A stretch of 24,684 nucleotides of DNA from JAYQUR01 sp038133505. GTDB lineage: Bacteria > Pseudomonadota > Alphaproteobacteria > MPNO01 > UBA830. A program made the position numbers and the translations under genes. The notes under the pieces are model-generated. The model did no database searches. It was not told where the DNA came from and saw only the letters and a list, made by a program, of their open reading frames with translations. Of this stretch, positions 1 through 7,147 are shown one piece after another. The stretch lies in contig JAYPTI010000028.1 in the NCBI GenBank assembly GCA_038133505.1, positions 1 through 24,684 on the forward strand. Reading direction: 5' to 3'. Position 1 is the first letter of the stretch. Each line of letters begins with the position of its first letter.

Positions 1-1613
1 CGGGTAATCAGCACCACCGGCTCGCCGGCATAGAGATCGGGGACGACGCCGGGATAGGTTTCGGGCGTCATGGCGGCGTCGGTGCCGGACCAGAGCGCCT
101 CGATATTCGTCCGCGCCGGGTTTTCCAGCTTGCCGAACAGCCGCGCCGTCTCGGTCTCGACCGCGTCGAGATCGGAAATGTAGACGTAGGTGCCGCGGCC
201 CGCCTCGGCGGCCTTGCGCATGAAATAGCCGTTGGGCGCCGAGCCGATGCCGACGGTGAACAGCCGCGTCGGGCCGAGCCGGGAGGCGATCTCGCGGAAC
301 AGCTCGGTCTCGTTCGCGACCGCGCCGTCGGTCAGGAACACGACCTGGCGCAGCCGGCCGTCGGGCACCGGTTCGCCGAGCGCGCGGATCAGCGCCGGCC
401 GCATCACGGTGCCGCCGTCGGCCTCGGTCGCGCGCAGGAAGACCTTGGCCATCAGCGTGGCCGATCCGTTGGCCGGCCGCACCGCGTCGAACAGCGCGTC
501 GGTGCGGTCCGAAAAGCGGATCAGGTTGAAACGGTCTTCCCGCCGCAGCCGGTCGAGGGCTGTCTCCAGCGCGGCGCGGGCGGCGCGGATCGACTTGCCG
601 CCCATCGAGCCCGACCGGTCGAGAATGAACACCACGTCGCGCGGCGGCGTCGGCCCGGTGCGCTCCGCCGCGGGCGGCAGGATCATGGCGAGCAGGTAGA
701 TTTCGTCGCCGACGCGTTCGCGGAACGCGGCGACGCGCGGGGCGGAGCCTGCTTCCGGCGCCCAGGCGAGAACGAAATCTCGGTCCGCGGGCACGGCCTT
801 GCCCGTCAGCGCGATGCGGCGCTTGCCTGTCCCCGTCTTTTCGATGTCGATCGCGTGCGAGCGGCTTTCCACGGACGCCAGCGCCATGCCCGTATCGAGG
901 TTTATGGCGAGCGAAACCGGGTTCGACGGCGGTTCCGTCGCCGTGTCGCGCACCGGGATCGTGCGGACCGGCGGCGTGCCGGCCGGCTCACCCGGCACGT
1001 GGCGGACGAGGGCCGCGGTCCGCTGTGCCGGGTCGAACCGCGGCGCTACGACGAGCGGGAAGCGGAGGCTGAACTTCCCGCCGTCGTAGCGGAGCCGCGA
1101 CAGATAGTGCAGCTCGACCGCGATCCGGCCGTGGGGAGGGATGTTGGCGACGTCGTTGGAGAACACGTTCGGCCGGTGCTGTTCGACCAGCGCCGCGCGC
1201 CGCCCTTCCCGCCGGGCCTGTTCGTAGGTGCGCCGGGCGGCCTTGCGCTCGGCGATGCGCGCTTCGATCACCCGGTCGCCGACGGAGAGCGTCATGCGGT
1301 TCACGGCCGAGTCCTCCGGCAGCGGGAAGACGTAGCGGCCTTCGAGCCAGCCGTCGGTCGGGTTCACGAAATGCTGGCGCACCACCGTCCGCGCGACGAT
1401 GCCGCCGACCTCGATCTCGACCTCGGTTGCGACCAGCGGCGCCGGCGCGTAGCGGCCCGGTTCGGCGGTATGGAAAAGCAGCTGGCCGCGCTCGACGTCG
1501 GCGAGCCGCATCAGGGGCGGCGTTTCGGAAGGCGCAGCGGATTGCGCGGCGGTGGCGAGGGGGGACAGCAGGACGAGGGCGAAGAGGGCGCAGGTTTCGG
1601 CGATGGTTTTCAT
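1..1613 (-). CDS. VIT and von Willebrand factor A domain protein, marine sortase-target type (3' end outside window)
   Basis: The reading frame is open from the ATG at 1613 down to position 1, at least 537 codons, so the C-terminus lies beyond the left edge. Residues 1-24 form a secretion signal (MKTIAETCALFALVLL...TAAQ). Residues ~55-175 resemble a VIT (inter-alpha-trypsin inhibitor) domain, with the typical FVNPTDGWLEGRYVFPLPED and ERKAARRTYEQARREG segments. From ~326 a vWA domain begins: D332-R-S-G-S is the metal-binding MIDAS motif, and VVFLTDGAV follows further on. This matches the family called marine proteobacterial sortase target protein, whose members carry a C-terminal sorting signal and usually sit beside a dedicated sortase gene. 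Both would be off the window, so cell-surface anchoring is inferred. GGGAG lies 6 nt before the ATG as a ribosome site. Confidence 0.85.
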   Translation of the reverse strand, partial: MKTIAETCALFALVLLSPLATAAQSAAPSETPPLMRLADVERGQLLFHTAEPGRYAPAPLVATEVEIEVGGIVARTVVRQHFVNPTDGWLEGRYVFPLPEDSAVNRMTLSVGDRVIEARIAERKAARRTYEQARREGRRAALVEQHRPNVFSNDVANIPPHGRIAVELHYLSRLRYDGGKFSLRFPLVVAPRFDPAQRTAALVRHVPGEPAGTPPVRTIPVRDTATEPPSNPVSLAINLDTGMALASVESRSHAIDIEKTGTGKRRIALTGKAVPADRDFVLAWAPEAGSAPRVAAFRERVGDEIYLLAMILPPAAERTGPTPPRDVVFILDRSGSMGGKSIRAARAALETALDRLRREDRFNLIRFSDRTDALFDAVRPANGSATLMAKVFLRATEADGGTVMRPALIRALGEPVPDGRLRQVVFLTDGAVANETELFREIASRLGPTRLFTVGIGSAPNGYFMRKAAEAGRGTYVYISDLDAVETETARLFGKLENPARTNIEALWSGTDAAMTPETYPGVVPDLYAGEPVVLIT

Positions 1614-1740
1614 GACGGCTCCCGGTCGGGTATCGGAGGGACGCCATCACACCCCGCCAGTGTGGCGAGGCGAGGGCGAAATCGGGCACGCACAAGGCCG
1701 TTTCGGGGCATTTCCGGGACGGCTTCCGGACGGGGGCCGT

Positions 1741-1754
1741 TTGATCGGGATCAA
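1741..1754 (+). promoter_or_regulatory. FNR/FixK/DNR-type operator upstream of the hemerythrin-like gene
   Basis: TTGATCGGGATCAA is a perfect TTGAT-N4-ATCAA palindrome, the CRP/FNR-superfamily oxygen- or redox-response site. Its centre is 1747.5. A -10-like GACAAT at 1776-1781 fits a start near 1789, which places the box at about -41.5 as in class II activated promoters. The hemerythrin ATG follows at 1819. The match is seen directly; the regulator and oxygen control are inferred. Confidence 0.7.
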
Positions 1755-1818
1755 GGACAGGGGCGGCGTGGCGCGGACAATCGCTTCACGGCAAACCGAA
1801 TCACGCGACGGGGGAGCC

Positions 1819-2400
1819 ATGGCCCGGACACTCGACCGGCTGCGCGAGGAGCACCGCGCCATCGAACGTCTTCTCAAGGCGATCGAGCATCAGCTCGCGA
1901 TCTTCGAACGCGGCGACCGGCCCGACTACGACGTGCTCGAGGCGGCGGCGGATTATTTCTCCGATTTTCCCGACCGGTGTCACCACCCGAAGGAGAACGC
2001 CGTCTACCGGCGGATGCGCACGATCGACGCCAGGGCGGCCGATGCGACGATGGGCCTGGAGAGCGAGCACCGGCGGATCGGCGAGCTCGTGCGGCAATTC
2101 CGCGAGACGGTTTGCGCCGTCCTCGCCGACCGAGAGGTGCCGCGGGCCGGATTTCTGCAATTCGCGCACGATTTCGTCGACAAGCAACGGCGGCATCTGG
2201 CGGAGGAGGAGACCCGTTTCTTCCCGCTCGCCGAGCGGCTCCTGTCCGACGCGGACTGGGCCGCGGTCGACGCGGAAACGCCCGAGGAGCGAGATCCTCT
2301 GTTCGGGGCGGAGACCGCTTCGAAGTTCGACGCGCTGCGCGACGACATTCTCCGCTGGGAAGCGGAGGACGAGGCCGCCGACCAGGTCAAGGACGGGTGA
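1819..2400 (+). CDS. Hemerythrin HHE-domain protein
   Basis: This 193-aa cytoplasmic protein is a four-helix hemerythrin-like domain expected to bind a di-iron centre. Candidate ligands in order are H12 (EEH), H55/H56 and E59 (CHHPKEN), H84 (SEH), H126 and E130 (RRHLAEEE), which is the complete spacing of the HHE family. Such proteins bind O2 or NO, or sense iron or oxidative stress; the exact role here is unknown. The frame is open further upstream, but the ATG at 1819 has a strong GGGGGAG ribosome site and lies just downstream of the FNR-type promoter, so it is preferred. The charged 55-residue C-terminal tail after the domain is unassigned. The gene appears monocistronic. Confidence 0.88.
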   Translation: MARTLDRLREEHRAIERLLKAIEHQLAIFERGDRPDYDVLEAAADYFSDFPDRCHHPKENAVYRRMRTIDARAADATMGLESEHRRIGELVRQFRETVCAVLADREVPRAGFLQFAHDFVDKQRRHLAEEETRFFPLAERLLSDADWAAVDAETPEERDPLFGAETASKFDALRDDILRWEAEDEAADQVKDG

Positions 2401-2518
2401 AGGGCGGCGAATCGGATGCCGCCAAAACCGTCTCGGAAGGCTCCGACTCCGGTTGCGTGCACCGCAGCGTGGGCGTAGGTTGCGCCCGCCTGAAGTCCCC
2501 GAGAAAAGGTCGTTTTCA

Positions 2519-3721
2519 ATGTCGCTGATCGCCGCCCGCCTTTCCCGAATCAAGCCTTCGCCGACCAACGTGCTGACCGGCAAGGTCGCGGAGCTCAAGG
2601 CGGCGGGCCGGGACATCATCGGTCTCGGCGCCGGCGAGCCCGACTTCGACACCCCCGACAACATCAAGGAAGCGGCCAAGCGCGCCATCGACGCTGGCGA
2701 GACCAAATACACGCCGATCCCCGGCACCATGGCTCTCCGCAAGGCGATCTGCGGCAAGTTCAAGCGCGAGAACGGCATCGACTACAAGCCGGAGGAGGTG
2801 ATCGTCTCCTGCGGCGGCAAGCAGGTCATCTACAACGCCTTCATGGCGACGCTCGATCCCGGCGACGAGGTGATCATCCCGGCGCCCTACTGGGTCTCTT
2901 ATCCCGACATGGTGCTGCTCGCCGAGGGCACGCCCGTGTTCGTCATCGGCCACGAGGAGACCGGCTTCAAGATCACGCCGGAGGATCTCGACGCGGCGAT
3001 CACGCCCAAGACCAAGTGGGTGCTGCTCAACTCGCCCAGCAACCCGACCGGCGCGGCCTATTCGCGCGACGAGCTCAAGGCGTTGTGCGATGTCCTGATG
3101 AAGCATCCCCACGTCTGGGTGATGACCGACGACATGTACGAGCACGTCATCTACGACGACTTCGTGTTCACGACCCCGGTCGAGCTGGAGCCCGCGCTCA
3201 AGGACCGCACCCTGACGCTCAACGGCGTCTCCAAGGCCTATTCGATGACCGGCTGGCGGCTCGGCTACGGCGCCGGGCCGGTCGAGCTGATCAAGGCGAT
3301 GACCGTCGTCCAGTCGCAATCCTCGACGCACACGTCGTCGATCAGCCAGGCGGCGTCGGTCGAGGCGCTGAACGGCCCGCAGGACTTCATCGAACCGCAC
3401 AACGAGATGTTCAAGGAGCGCCGCGACCTCGTCGTCTCGATGCTCAACCAGGCGACCGGCATCACGTGCCGCACGCCCGAGGGCGCGTTCTACGTCTACC
3501 CGTCCTGCGCGGGGACGATCGGCAAGACGACGCCCGACGGCGAGAAGGTCGAAAACGATTCCGACTTCTGCACGCTGCTGCTGGAGAAGGAAGGCGTCGC
3601 CGTCGTGCCCGGCGTCGCGTTCGGGCTGGAGCCGTATTTCCGGATCTCGTATGCGACCTCGACCGAAGAGCTGACCGACGCCTGCCAGCGCATCCAGCGG
3701 TTCTGCGCGTCCCTGAACTAG
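2519..3721 (+). CDS. aatA: Aspartate aminotransferase, class I (subgroup Ib type)
   Basis: This 400-aa PLP-dependent enzyme interconverts aspartate and 2-oxoglutarate with oxaloacetate and glutamate, linking nitrogen assimilation to the TCA cycle. Seen in the sequence: the N-terminal LGAGEPDFDTP segment, NSPSNPTG at 171-178 (PLP-site Asn), D204-D205-Y207 region, K239 in NGVSKAYSMTGWRLGY as the Schiff-base lysine, and R375 in YFRISYATS for the substrate alpha-carboxylate. Length and motifs are typical of the alphaproteobacterial AatA/Ib type, which in some species also accepts prephenate; that cannot be told from sequence alone. The ATG at 2519 starts the conserved MSLIAARLSRIKPSPT; the frame upstream is only open by chance. 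Its stop is shared with the convergent kinase gene. Confidence 0.93.
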   Translation: MSLIAARLSRIKPSPTNVLTGKVAELKAAGRDIIGLGAGEPDFDTPDNIKEAAKRAIDAGETKYTPIPGTMALRKAICGKFKRENGIDYKPEEVIVSCGGKQVIYNAFMATLDPGDEVIIPAPYWVSYPDMVLLAEGTPVFVIGHEETGFKITPEDLDAAITPKTKWVLLNSPSNPTGAAYSRDELKALCDVLMKHPHVWVMTDDMYEHVIYDDFVFTTPVELEPALKDRTLTLNGVSKAYSMTGWRLGYGAGPVELIKAMTVVQSQSSTHTSSISQAASVEALNGPQDFIEPHNEMFKERRDLVVSMLNQATGITCRTPEGAFYVYPSCAGTIGKTTPDGEKVENDSDFCTLLLEKEGVAVVPGVAFGLEPYFRISYATSTEELTDACQRIQRFCASLN

Positions 3722-5553
3722 GAGACCTGCTTCGCGCCGATTTCCTTTTCGAGGATGTCGGTGAATTCGAGGATGTCGACCGGCTTCGTCATGTAATGCT
3801 TGAAACCGGCCTCGATGCCGCGCCGGATGTCCCGTTCCCGCGCCGCGGCCGTCAGGGCGATGATCGGCGTCGAACCGAACTGATCCATCGACTGTAGCTG
3901 CCGGAGCGCCTCGATCCCGTTGATGCCGGGCAGGTCGATATCGAGAATAATCAGCGCCGGGGTTTCCGCCTTGGCGATTTCGATCCCGATCTCGCCCGTC
4001 GGCGCGGTAACGAGGTCGACCCCGTCGATGCGCGCGATAAGGCTTTCCATCAGGATCATGTTCGTCGGGTTGTCCTCGACGTAGAGCACCTTGCCCGACG
4101 CGTTCGTGGCGAGCGCCATGCGCGGCATTTCGACATTCCCGACAGTCTCTGCCTCTTCAGTTGCCGTGCCGCGGGGCAGTTCGATCCAGAAGGTGGATCC
4201 CTGCCCCTCGACGCTGTCGAGCCCGATCGTGCCCTCCATCGATTCGATGAGCCGCCTGGCGATGGTGAGGCCGATTCCGGTGCCCTCGATTCCCGAGTTC
4301 TTCGCGTCGAGGCGGCTGAAGGGCTGGAACAGCTCGTCGTGTCTGTCCGCCGGAATGCCGGCGCCGTTGTCGGTGACGCTGATGCGGAACCGGTTTCTCG
4401 GCGCCGGCTGCCAGCCGATCGACACGTCGGCGCCATTGCCCCCGTACTTGATCGCATTGGTCAGGAAATTGAGCAGCACCTGCTTCAGGCGCATCATGTC
4501 GGCAAGCACGGCGTTCCGCGCGCCCTTCGGGCCGTAAAGAACGATCTTGACGTCGCGCGAATCAGCCATCGGCTTGATCAGCGCGAGACAGTTCTCGATG
4601 CAGTCCTCGATGACCACGGTTTCGATCGACAGGGGCGTGTTGCCCGTTTCGATCTTCGCCAGATCGAGCACGTCCTTGATCAGGGAAAGGAGATGGTCTC
4701 CGCTCTTCCGGATATGATGCGCGTAGTCCAGGTGGATGTCGGATAGAGGCTGCCTCCGGTCCAGTTCCATGAGTTGGGCGAAGCCGATGATCGCGTTCAG
4801 CGGCGTCCGCAGTTCGTGGCTCATCGAGGAGAGGAATTCGCTTTTCGCATTGTTCGCCTCGTTGGCGCGCTCCACCGCCGCCTCCATTTGGCTGCGGGCG
4901 TTCAGCAGCTTGACCTGGTAGACGACGATCGCGACGGCGGCGACAACGATCAGGACGATGACGAACAGACCGTTGCGCAGAAAGATTTTCGACTTCGCCA
5001 GCGTATTCGACATCAGGTGCGCCTGATTGGCGCTGCGCGCTTTCAGGGACGCCGACAGCTCGCCCAGGGCGGCGAGAGCCGCCGTGTCGTCGACACGAAC
5101 CAGGCGGTCGAGTTCCTGCGAACTGAGACCCTTGCCGGCGAGAAGCTGCAGTCGGAACTTCGATTCGTATTCCGCGAGCGCGTCGGAAATCGCATCGACG
5201 GCGCGGTGCTCTTCGCGGCCCTGCAGCGATCGCTTCAGCGTCGCCAAATCGCCCCTGGCCCTTGCGAAATCTCCCTCCAGGCGCTCAAGGGAGCGCGCGT
5301 CGCGCCGGAGAACGTAATTCTTGAAATTGTGGATGAGGCCGCCATAGCCGATCGCGGAATAAAGTCCGTCAAGCGCTGCGGACGCCTTCGACGCATCGGC
5401 GCTGTAAGTCTGCCAGGAGGTGTCGATGTTCTCGAAACGGTCCGAAACCGCAAGGCCGAACCATACCAGCACGGAAACGGCCACGGCTGCGAACGCGGTG
5501 ACGGCGATCGACGGGGCGTAGCGGAGGAAACTCAATGATCGGTCACTCCTCAA
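3718..5553 (-). CDS. Membrane hybrid sensor histidine kinase/response regulator
   Basis: This protein of up to 611 aa has a transmembrane helix at ~13-36, an extracytoplasmic sensor at ~37-193 and a second helix at ~195-212. A HisKA domain follows with phospho-acceptor H246 (SSMSHELRTPLNAI), then a HATPase domain with N362 region (N box), DNGAGI (395-400) and GTGIGL (424-429). The C-terminal receiver (~487-605) has E493/D494, phospho-acceptor D538, T568 and K590, so all catalytic residues are present. The sensor carries the motif GYGGLIHNFKNYVLR (69-83), which recurs in sensors of chemotaxis and cyclic-di-GMP proteins; its ligand is unknown. The 5553 start is TTG without an obvious ribosome site. 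TTG at 5535 has GAGGAG 10 nt upstream and may be the real start (605 aa). No partner regulator is adjacent. Confidence 0.9.
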   Translation of the reverse strand: MRSDRSLSFLRYAPSIAVTAFAAVAVSVLVWFGLAVSDRFENIDTSWQTYSADASKASAALDGLYSAIGYGGLIHNFKNYVLRRDARSLERLEGDFARARGDLATLKRSLQGREEHRAVDAISDALAEYESKFRLQLLAGKGLSSQELDRLVRVDDTAALAALGELSASLKARSANQAHLMSNTLAKSKIFLRNGLFVIVLIVVAAVAIVVYQVKLLNARSQMEAAVERANEANNAKSEFLSSMSHELRTPLNAIIGFAQLMELDRRQPLSDIHLDYAHHIRKSGDHLLSLIKDVLDLAKIETGNTPLSIETVVIEDCIENCLALIKPMADSRDVKIVLYGPKGARNAVLADMMRLKQVLLNFLTNAIKYGGNGADVSIGWQPAPRNRFRISVTDNGAGIPADRHDELFQPFSRLDAKNSGIEGTGIGLTIARRLIESMEGTIGLDSVEGQGSTFWIELPRGTATEEAETVGNVEMPRMALATNASGKVLYVEDNPTNMILMESLIARIDGVDLVTAPTGEIGIEIAKAETPALIILDIDLPGINGIEALRQLQSMDQFGSTPIIALTAAARERDIRRGIEAGFKHYMTKPVDILEFTDILEKEIGAKQVS

Positions 5554-5749
5554 ACTCGGGAACGTGCGATTTCGGCTGGTTCGGGCGGTCCCCGACGCAA
5601 TCGATCGTCCGGAGGGGTCTTTTTCCGGGTTGCCTGATCAGCCCATGAATTCACCAGCTCGATACGCGATACCACACGACGTCGACGGTTGTTGCAACCA
5701 AAGGAGTCAGGCCGCATTTCTCCCGCACGCTAGGGTTACAACCGGACTG

Positions 5750-5786
5750 GTTAACAACCCGTTAATTTCCGTAAACGTTCGTTAAC
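5750..5786. promoter_or_regulatory. Two adjacent CtrA-type binding sites
   Basis: Read on the minus strand, 5765-5750 is TTAA-N7-TTAAC, a full match to the consensus for the alphaproteobacterial cell-cycle regulator CtrA. A second site at 5771-5786 reads GTAA-N7-TTAAC on the plus strand (8 of 9 positions). The two start about 20 bases apart. They lie ~200 bp upstream of the kinase start and ~110 bp upstream of the 88-aa gene, so either or both could be regulated. The matches are seen; binding is inferred. Confidence 0.6.
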
Positions 5787-5821
5787 AATCGTCCGAAGTA
5801 TTCTTCATACGTCCGTATTCA

Positions 5822-5835
5822 ATGATCTGGATCAA
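5822..5835 (+). promoter_or_regulatory. FNR-like box upstream of the 88-aa small protein
   Basis: ATGATCTGGATCAA matches TTGAT-N4-ATCAA at 9 of 10 defined positions. Its centre (5828.5) would put a class II transcription start near 5870, about 27 nt before the ATG at 5897. The -10 region is not convincing, so activation rather than repression is a guess. It resembles the perfect box before the hemerythrin-like gene. Confidence 0.5.
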
Positions 5836-5896
5836 GGTGTCGCCTTGCTCATGCAATAGTGTTCAAAAATTTCAATTTAGAGATCGGGCACCCCAA

Positions 5897-6163
5897 ATGA
5901 ACCACCATCACCGGAAAATCCTTCACCAGTTCTTTGCGCATCTGCTGAATCCCAACATCTCGATGCGCGAGGCGGAGAGCGTGTTTCAGGAGCTGGGCGC
6001 GGAGATCGACGAAGCCAAGACGGGCAAGATCCACGTCAAGCTCGGCGGCCACAGCGCGAACTTCTCCCACGCCGGGCACAGCCTGCCGAAGGACGAGGTG
6101 ATGCAGATCCGGAAATTCCTGGAGACGTGCGGCGTCGATCCGGAGCGCGACTATCCGCTATAG
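5897..6163 (+). CDS. Small HicA-like hypothetical protein
   Basis: This 88-aa protein starts MNHHHRKILHQFFAHLL. Its core has the order ELGAEIDEAKTGKIHVKLGGHSANFSHA (in parts) then HSLPKDEVMQIRKFLETCGV. That resembles the small alpha-beta fold of HicA/YcfA-like mRNA interferases, including a basic strand, a central His (SANFSHAGH) and a LPK...IRKFL helix. No HicB-type antitoxin gene is adjacent on either side, so a toxin role is doubtful; a solitary RNA-binding-like relative is as likely. The open frame extends upstream to 5822, but that part overlaps the FNR-like box, so ATG 5897 is chosen. The ribosome site is weak. Confidence 0.7.
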   Translation: MNHHHRKILHQFFAHLLNPNISMREAESVFQELGAEIDEAKTGKIHVKLGGHSANFSHAGHSLPKDEVMQIRKFLETCGVDPERDYPL

Positions 6164-6195
6164 GTCCGCCCGCCGCGTTGACCCGGCAGGAGCGT

Positions 6196-6819
6196 TTAGG
6201 GGCGGGACGTCGGACGCTGCCGCCAGCCGATTGCAATCAGTGCAAGCCCCATCAGGGCAATCATGCCGGGAGCCGGGACGGGCGTGACGAAAGTCGCGCT
6301 GAATCCGATGTCGAAAGCCCCGCCGCCCAGATTGACGATTCCGGACTGAGGGAAGAGGTCCACGTCGCCGGTATAGGTGTTTCCGCTGCCGTCGAAAATG
6401 CTGGCCGACCCGAGAAGTACAGCGAAATAGACCGTGTTCACGTCCAGCGCGAGATTGGCGAACGAGTATGTACCGCCGCCGGTATGGGTGCCGATGCCGA
6501 GGCTGCCTGCCCCCGTCGAAGCGGCGGTGACCGTGGGCGCTGCGGCGTAGATCGCGAGCGATGCCAGCGGCGAACTGAAGGTCAGGTTGTAGTCGATGTG
6601 AAACGTCGTCAGCTCGACGAGGCCCGAAGCAGGAGCGCTTCCGCTGCCCAGATTGCCCAGCACGCCGGGTGTAAAGCTCTGGCCCTGGACGAAAAAGGTC
6701 GAGGCCGGCGCCGTGTTTCCGATCGTGAAAGGCACCGCAATCGCGGGAGTGGCATGGAACGCCGGCAGCGCTGCGGCTATTACGACGATCAGTGCGGCGA
6801 GAACCTTGAGACATTTCAT
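6196..6819 (-). CDS. Secreted PEP-CTERM-type sorting-domain protein
   Basis: This 207-aa exported protein has a signal peptide at 1-28 (hydrophobic VLAALIVVIAAALPAF, likely cleavage after AIA) and a beta-rich, Gly/Ser/Thr/Ala-rich middle with almost no charged residues. Residues 181-207 form a C-terminal tripartite tail: VPAPG, a hydrophobic helix (MIALMGLALIAIGW) and a basic end (RQR). This is the architecture of PEP-CTERM/exosortase substrates, which are processed at the inner membrane and released to the surface or exopolysaccharide matrix. No exosortase gene is in the window. The middle region matches nothing I recognise. AAAGGA lies upstream of the ATG, and a sigma-54-type promoter is present (6873-6888). 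Confidence 0.82.
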   Translation of the reverse strand: MKCLKVLAALIVVIAAALPAFHATPAIAVPFTIGNTAPASTFFVQGQSFTPGVLGNLGSGSAPASGLVELTTFHIDYNLTFSSPLASLAIYAAAPTVTAASTGAGSLGIGTHTGGGTYSFANLALDVNTVYFAVLLGSASIFDGSGNTYTGDVDLFPQSGIVNLGGGAFDIGFSATFVTPVPAPGMIALMGLALIAIGWRQRPTSRP

Positions 6820-7147
6820 TCGGATGATTCCTTTGACGCAGCAGGCGGCGATTTGCCGACCACCGCTTCAGAAGCAATTTTCATGCCACATTCGGAAGCG
6901 CCGGAATTGAGCCGGAATCGCATGTTGCTAGGCGCGGACTGCGACGAAGTCCGTAAAAATTTCCGACATCGCGGCGCATCCCGGGCGCCTGTTTTCCGGA
7001 ATCCGCTTGCGCAACCCGTGCGGGCATGACCACAATAAAGGGTCAATGCAACGCACAAGGCCCATGGCCTCCCGCCGGCGTCGCGACCTGACACCGGATA
7101 ACAACCCCGAAAGACAAGGGGCGGAGGTCGGCTGATGGGAGGAAATT
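6820..7147. other. Intergenic region between the PEP-CTERM gene and the EF-G-like gene
   Basis: These 328 bases hold the sigma-54-type promoter, three copies of CCGGAAT (6901-6907, 6912-6918, 6996-7002) that could be an upstream activator site, and the strong GGGAGG ribosome site (7137-7142) of the EF-G-like gene. A possible weak promoter for that gene lies near 7007-7036, but it is not convincing. No further gene was seen. Confidence 0.5.
6873..6888 (-). promoter_or_regulatory. Sigma-54 (RpoN) promoter for the PEP-CTERM gene
   Basis: On the minus strand the sequence reads TGGCAT-GAAAA-TTGCT, with GG and GC separated by exactly 10 bases. This matches TGGCAC-N5-TTGCW with one difference in the -24 element. 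The predicted start near 6861 leaves a ~42-nt leader to the ATG at 6819. In known PEP-CTERM systems the PrsK/PrsR pair works with sigma-54, which fits, but no prsKR genes are in the window. Confidence 0.65.

Larger units (their letters stand above)
5554..5896. other. AT-richer regulatory intergenic region between the kinase and the small HicA-like gene
   Basis: These 343 bases separate divergent genes and are clearly less GC-rich than the surroundings from about 5680 on. They contain CtrA-type boxes (5750-5786), an FNR-like box (5822-5835) and a short inverted repeat GGTTG-TTG-CAACC (5687-5699). A 73-codon open frame at 5564-5785 shows no family features or ribosome site and spans the CtrA boxes, so it is not called as a gene. 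Confidence 0.6.

Noticed and set aside
855..2528. Long plus-strand open frame across the vWA gene and the hemerythrin-like gene
   Set aside because: It is an Arg/Gly-rich composition artefact spanning two well-supported genes and the FNR box.
4669..4700. Other TTGATC-like half sites, for example inside the kinase gene and greA
   Set aside because: They lie inside coding sequence and lack the second ATCAA half at the correct spacing.
5564..5785. 73-codon open frame in the regulatory gap
   Set aside because: There is no ribosome site or recognisable feature, and it contains the CtrA boxes.
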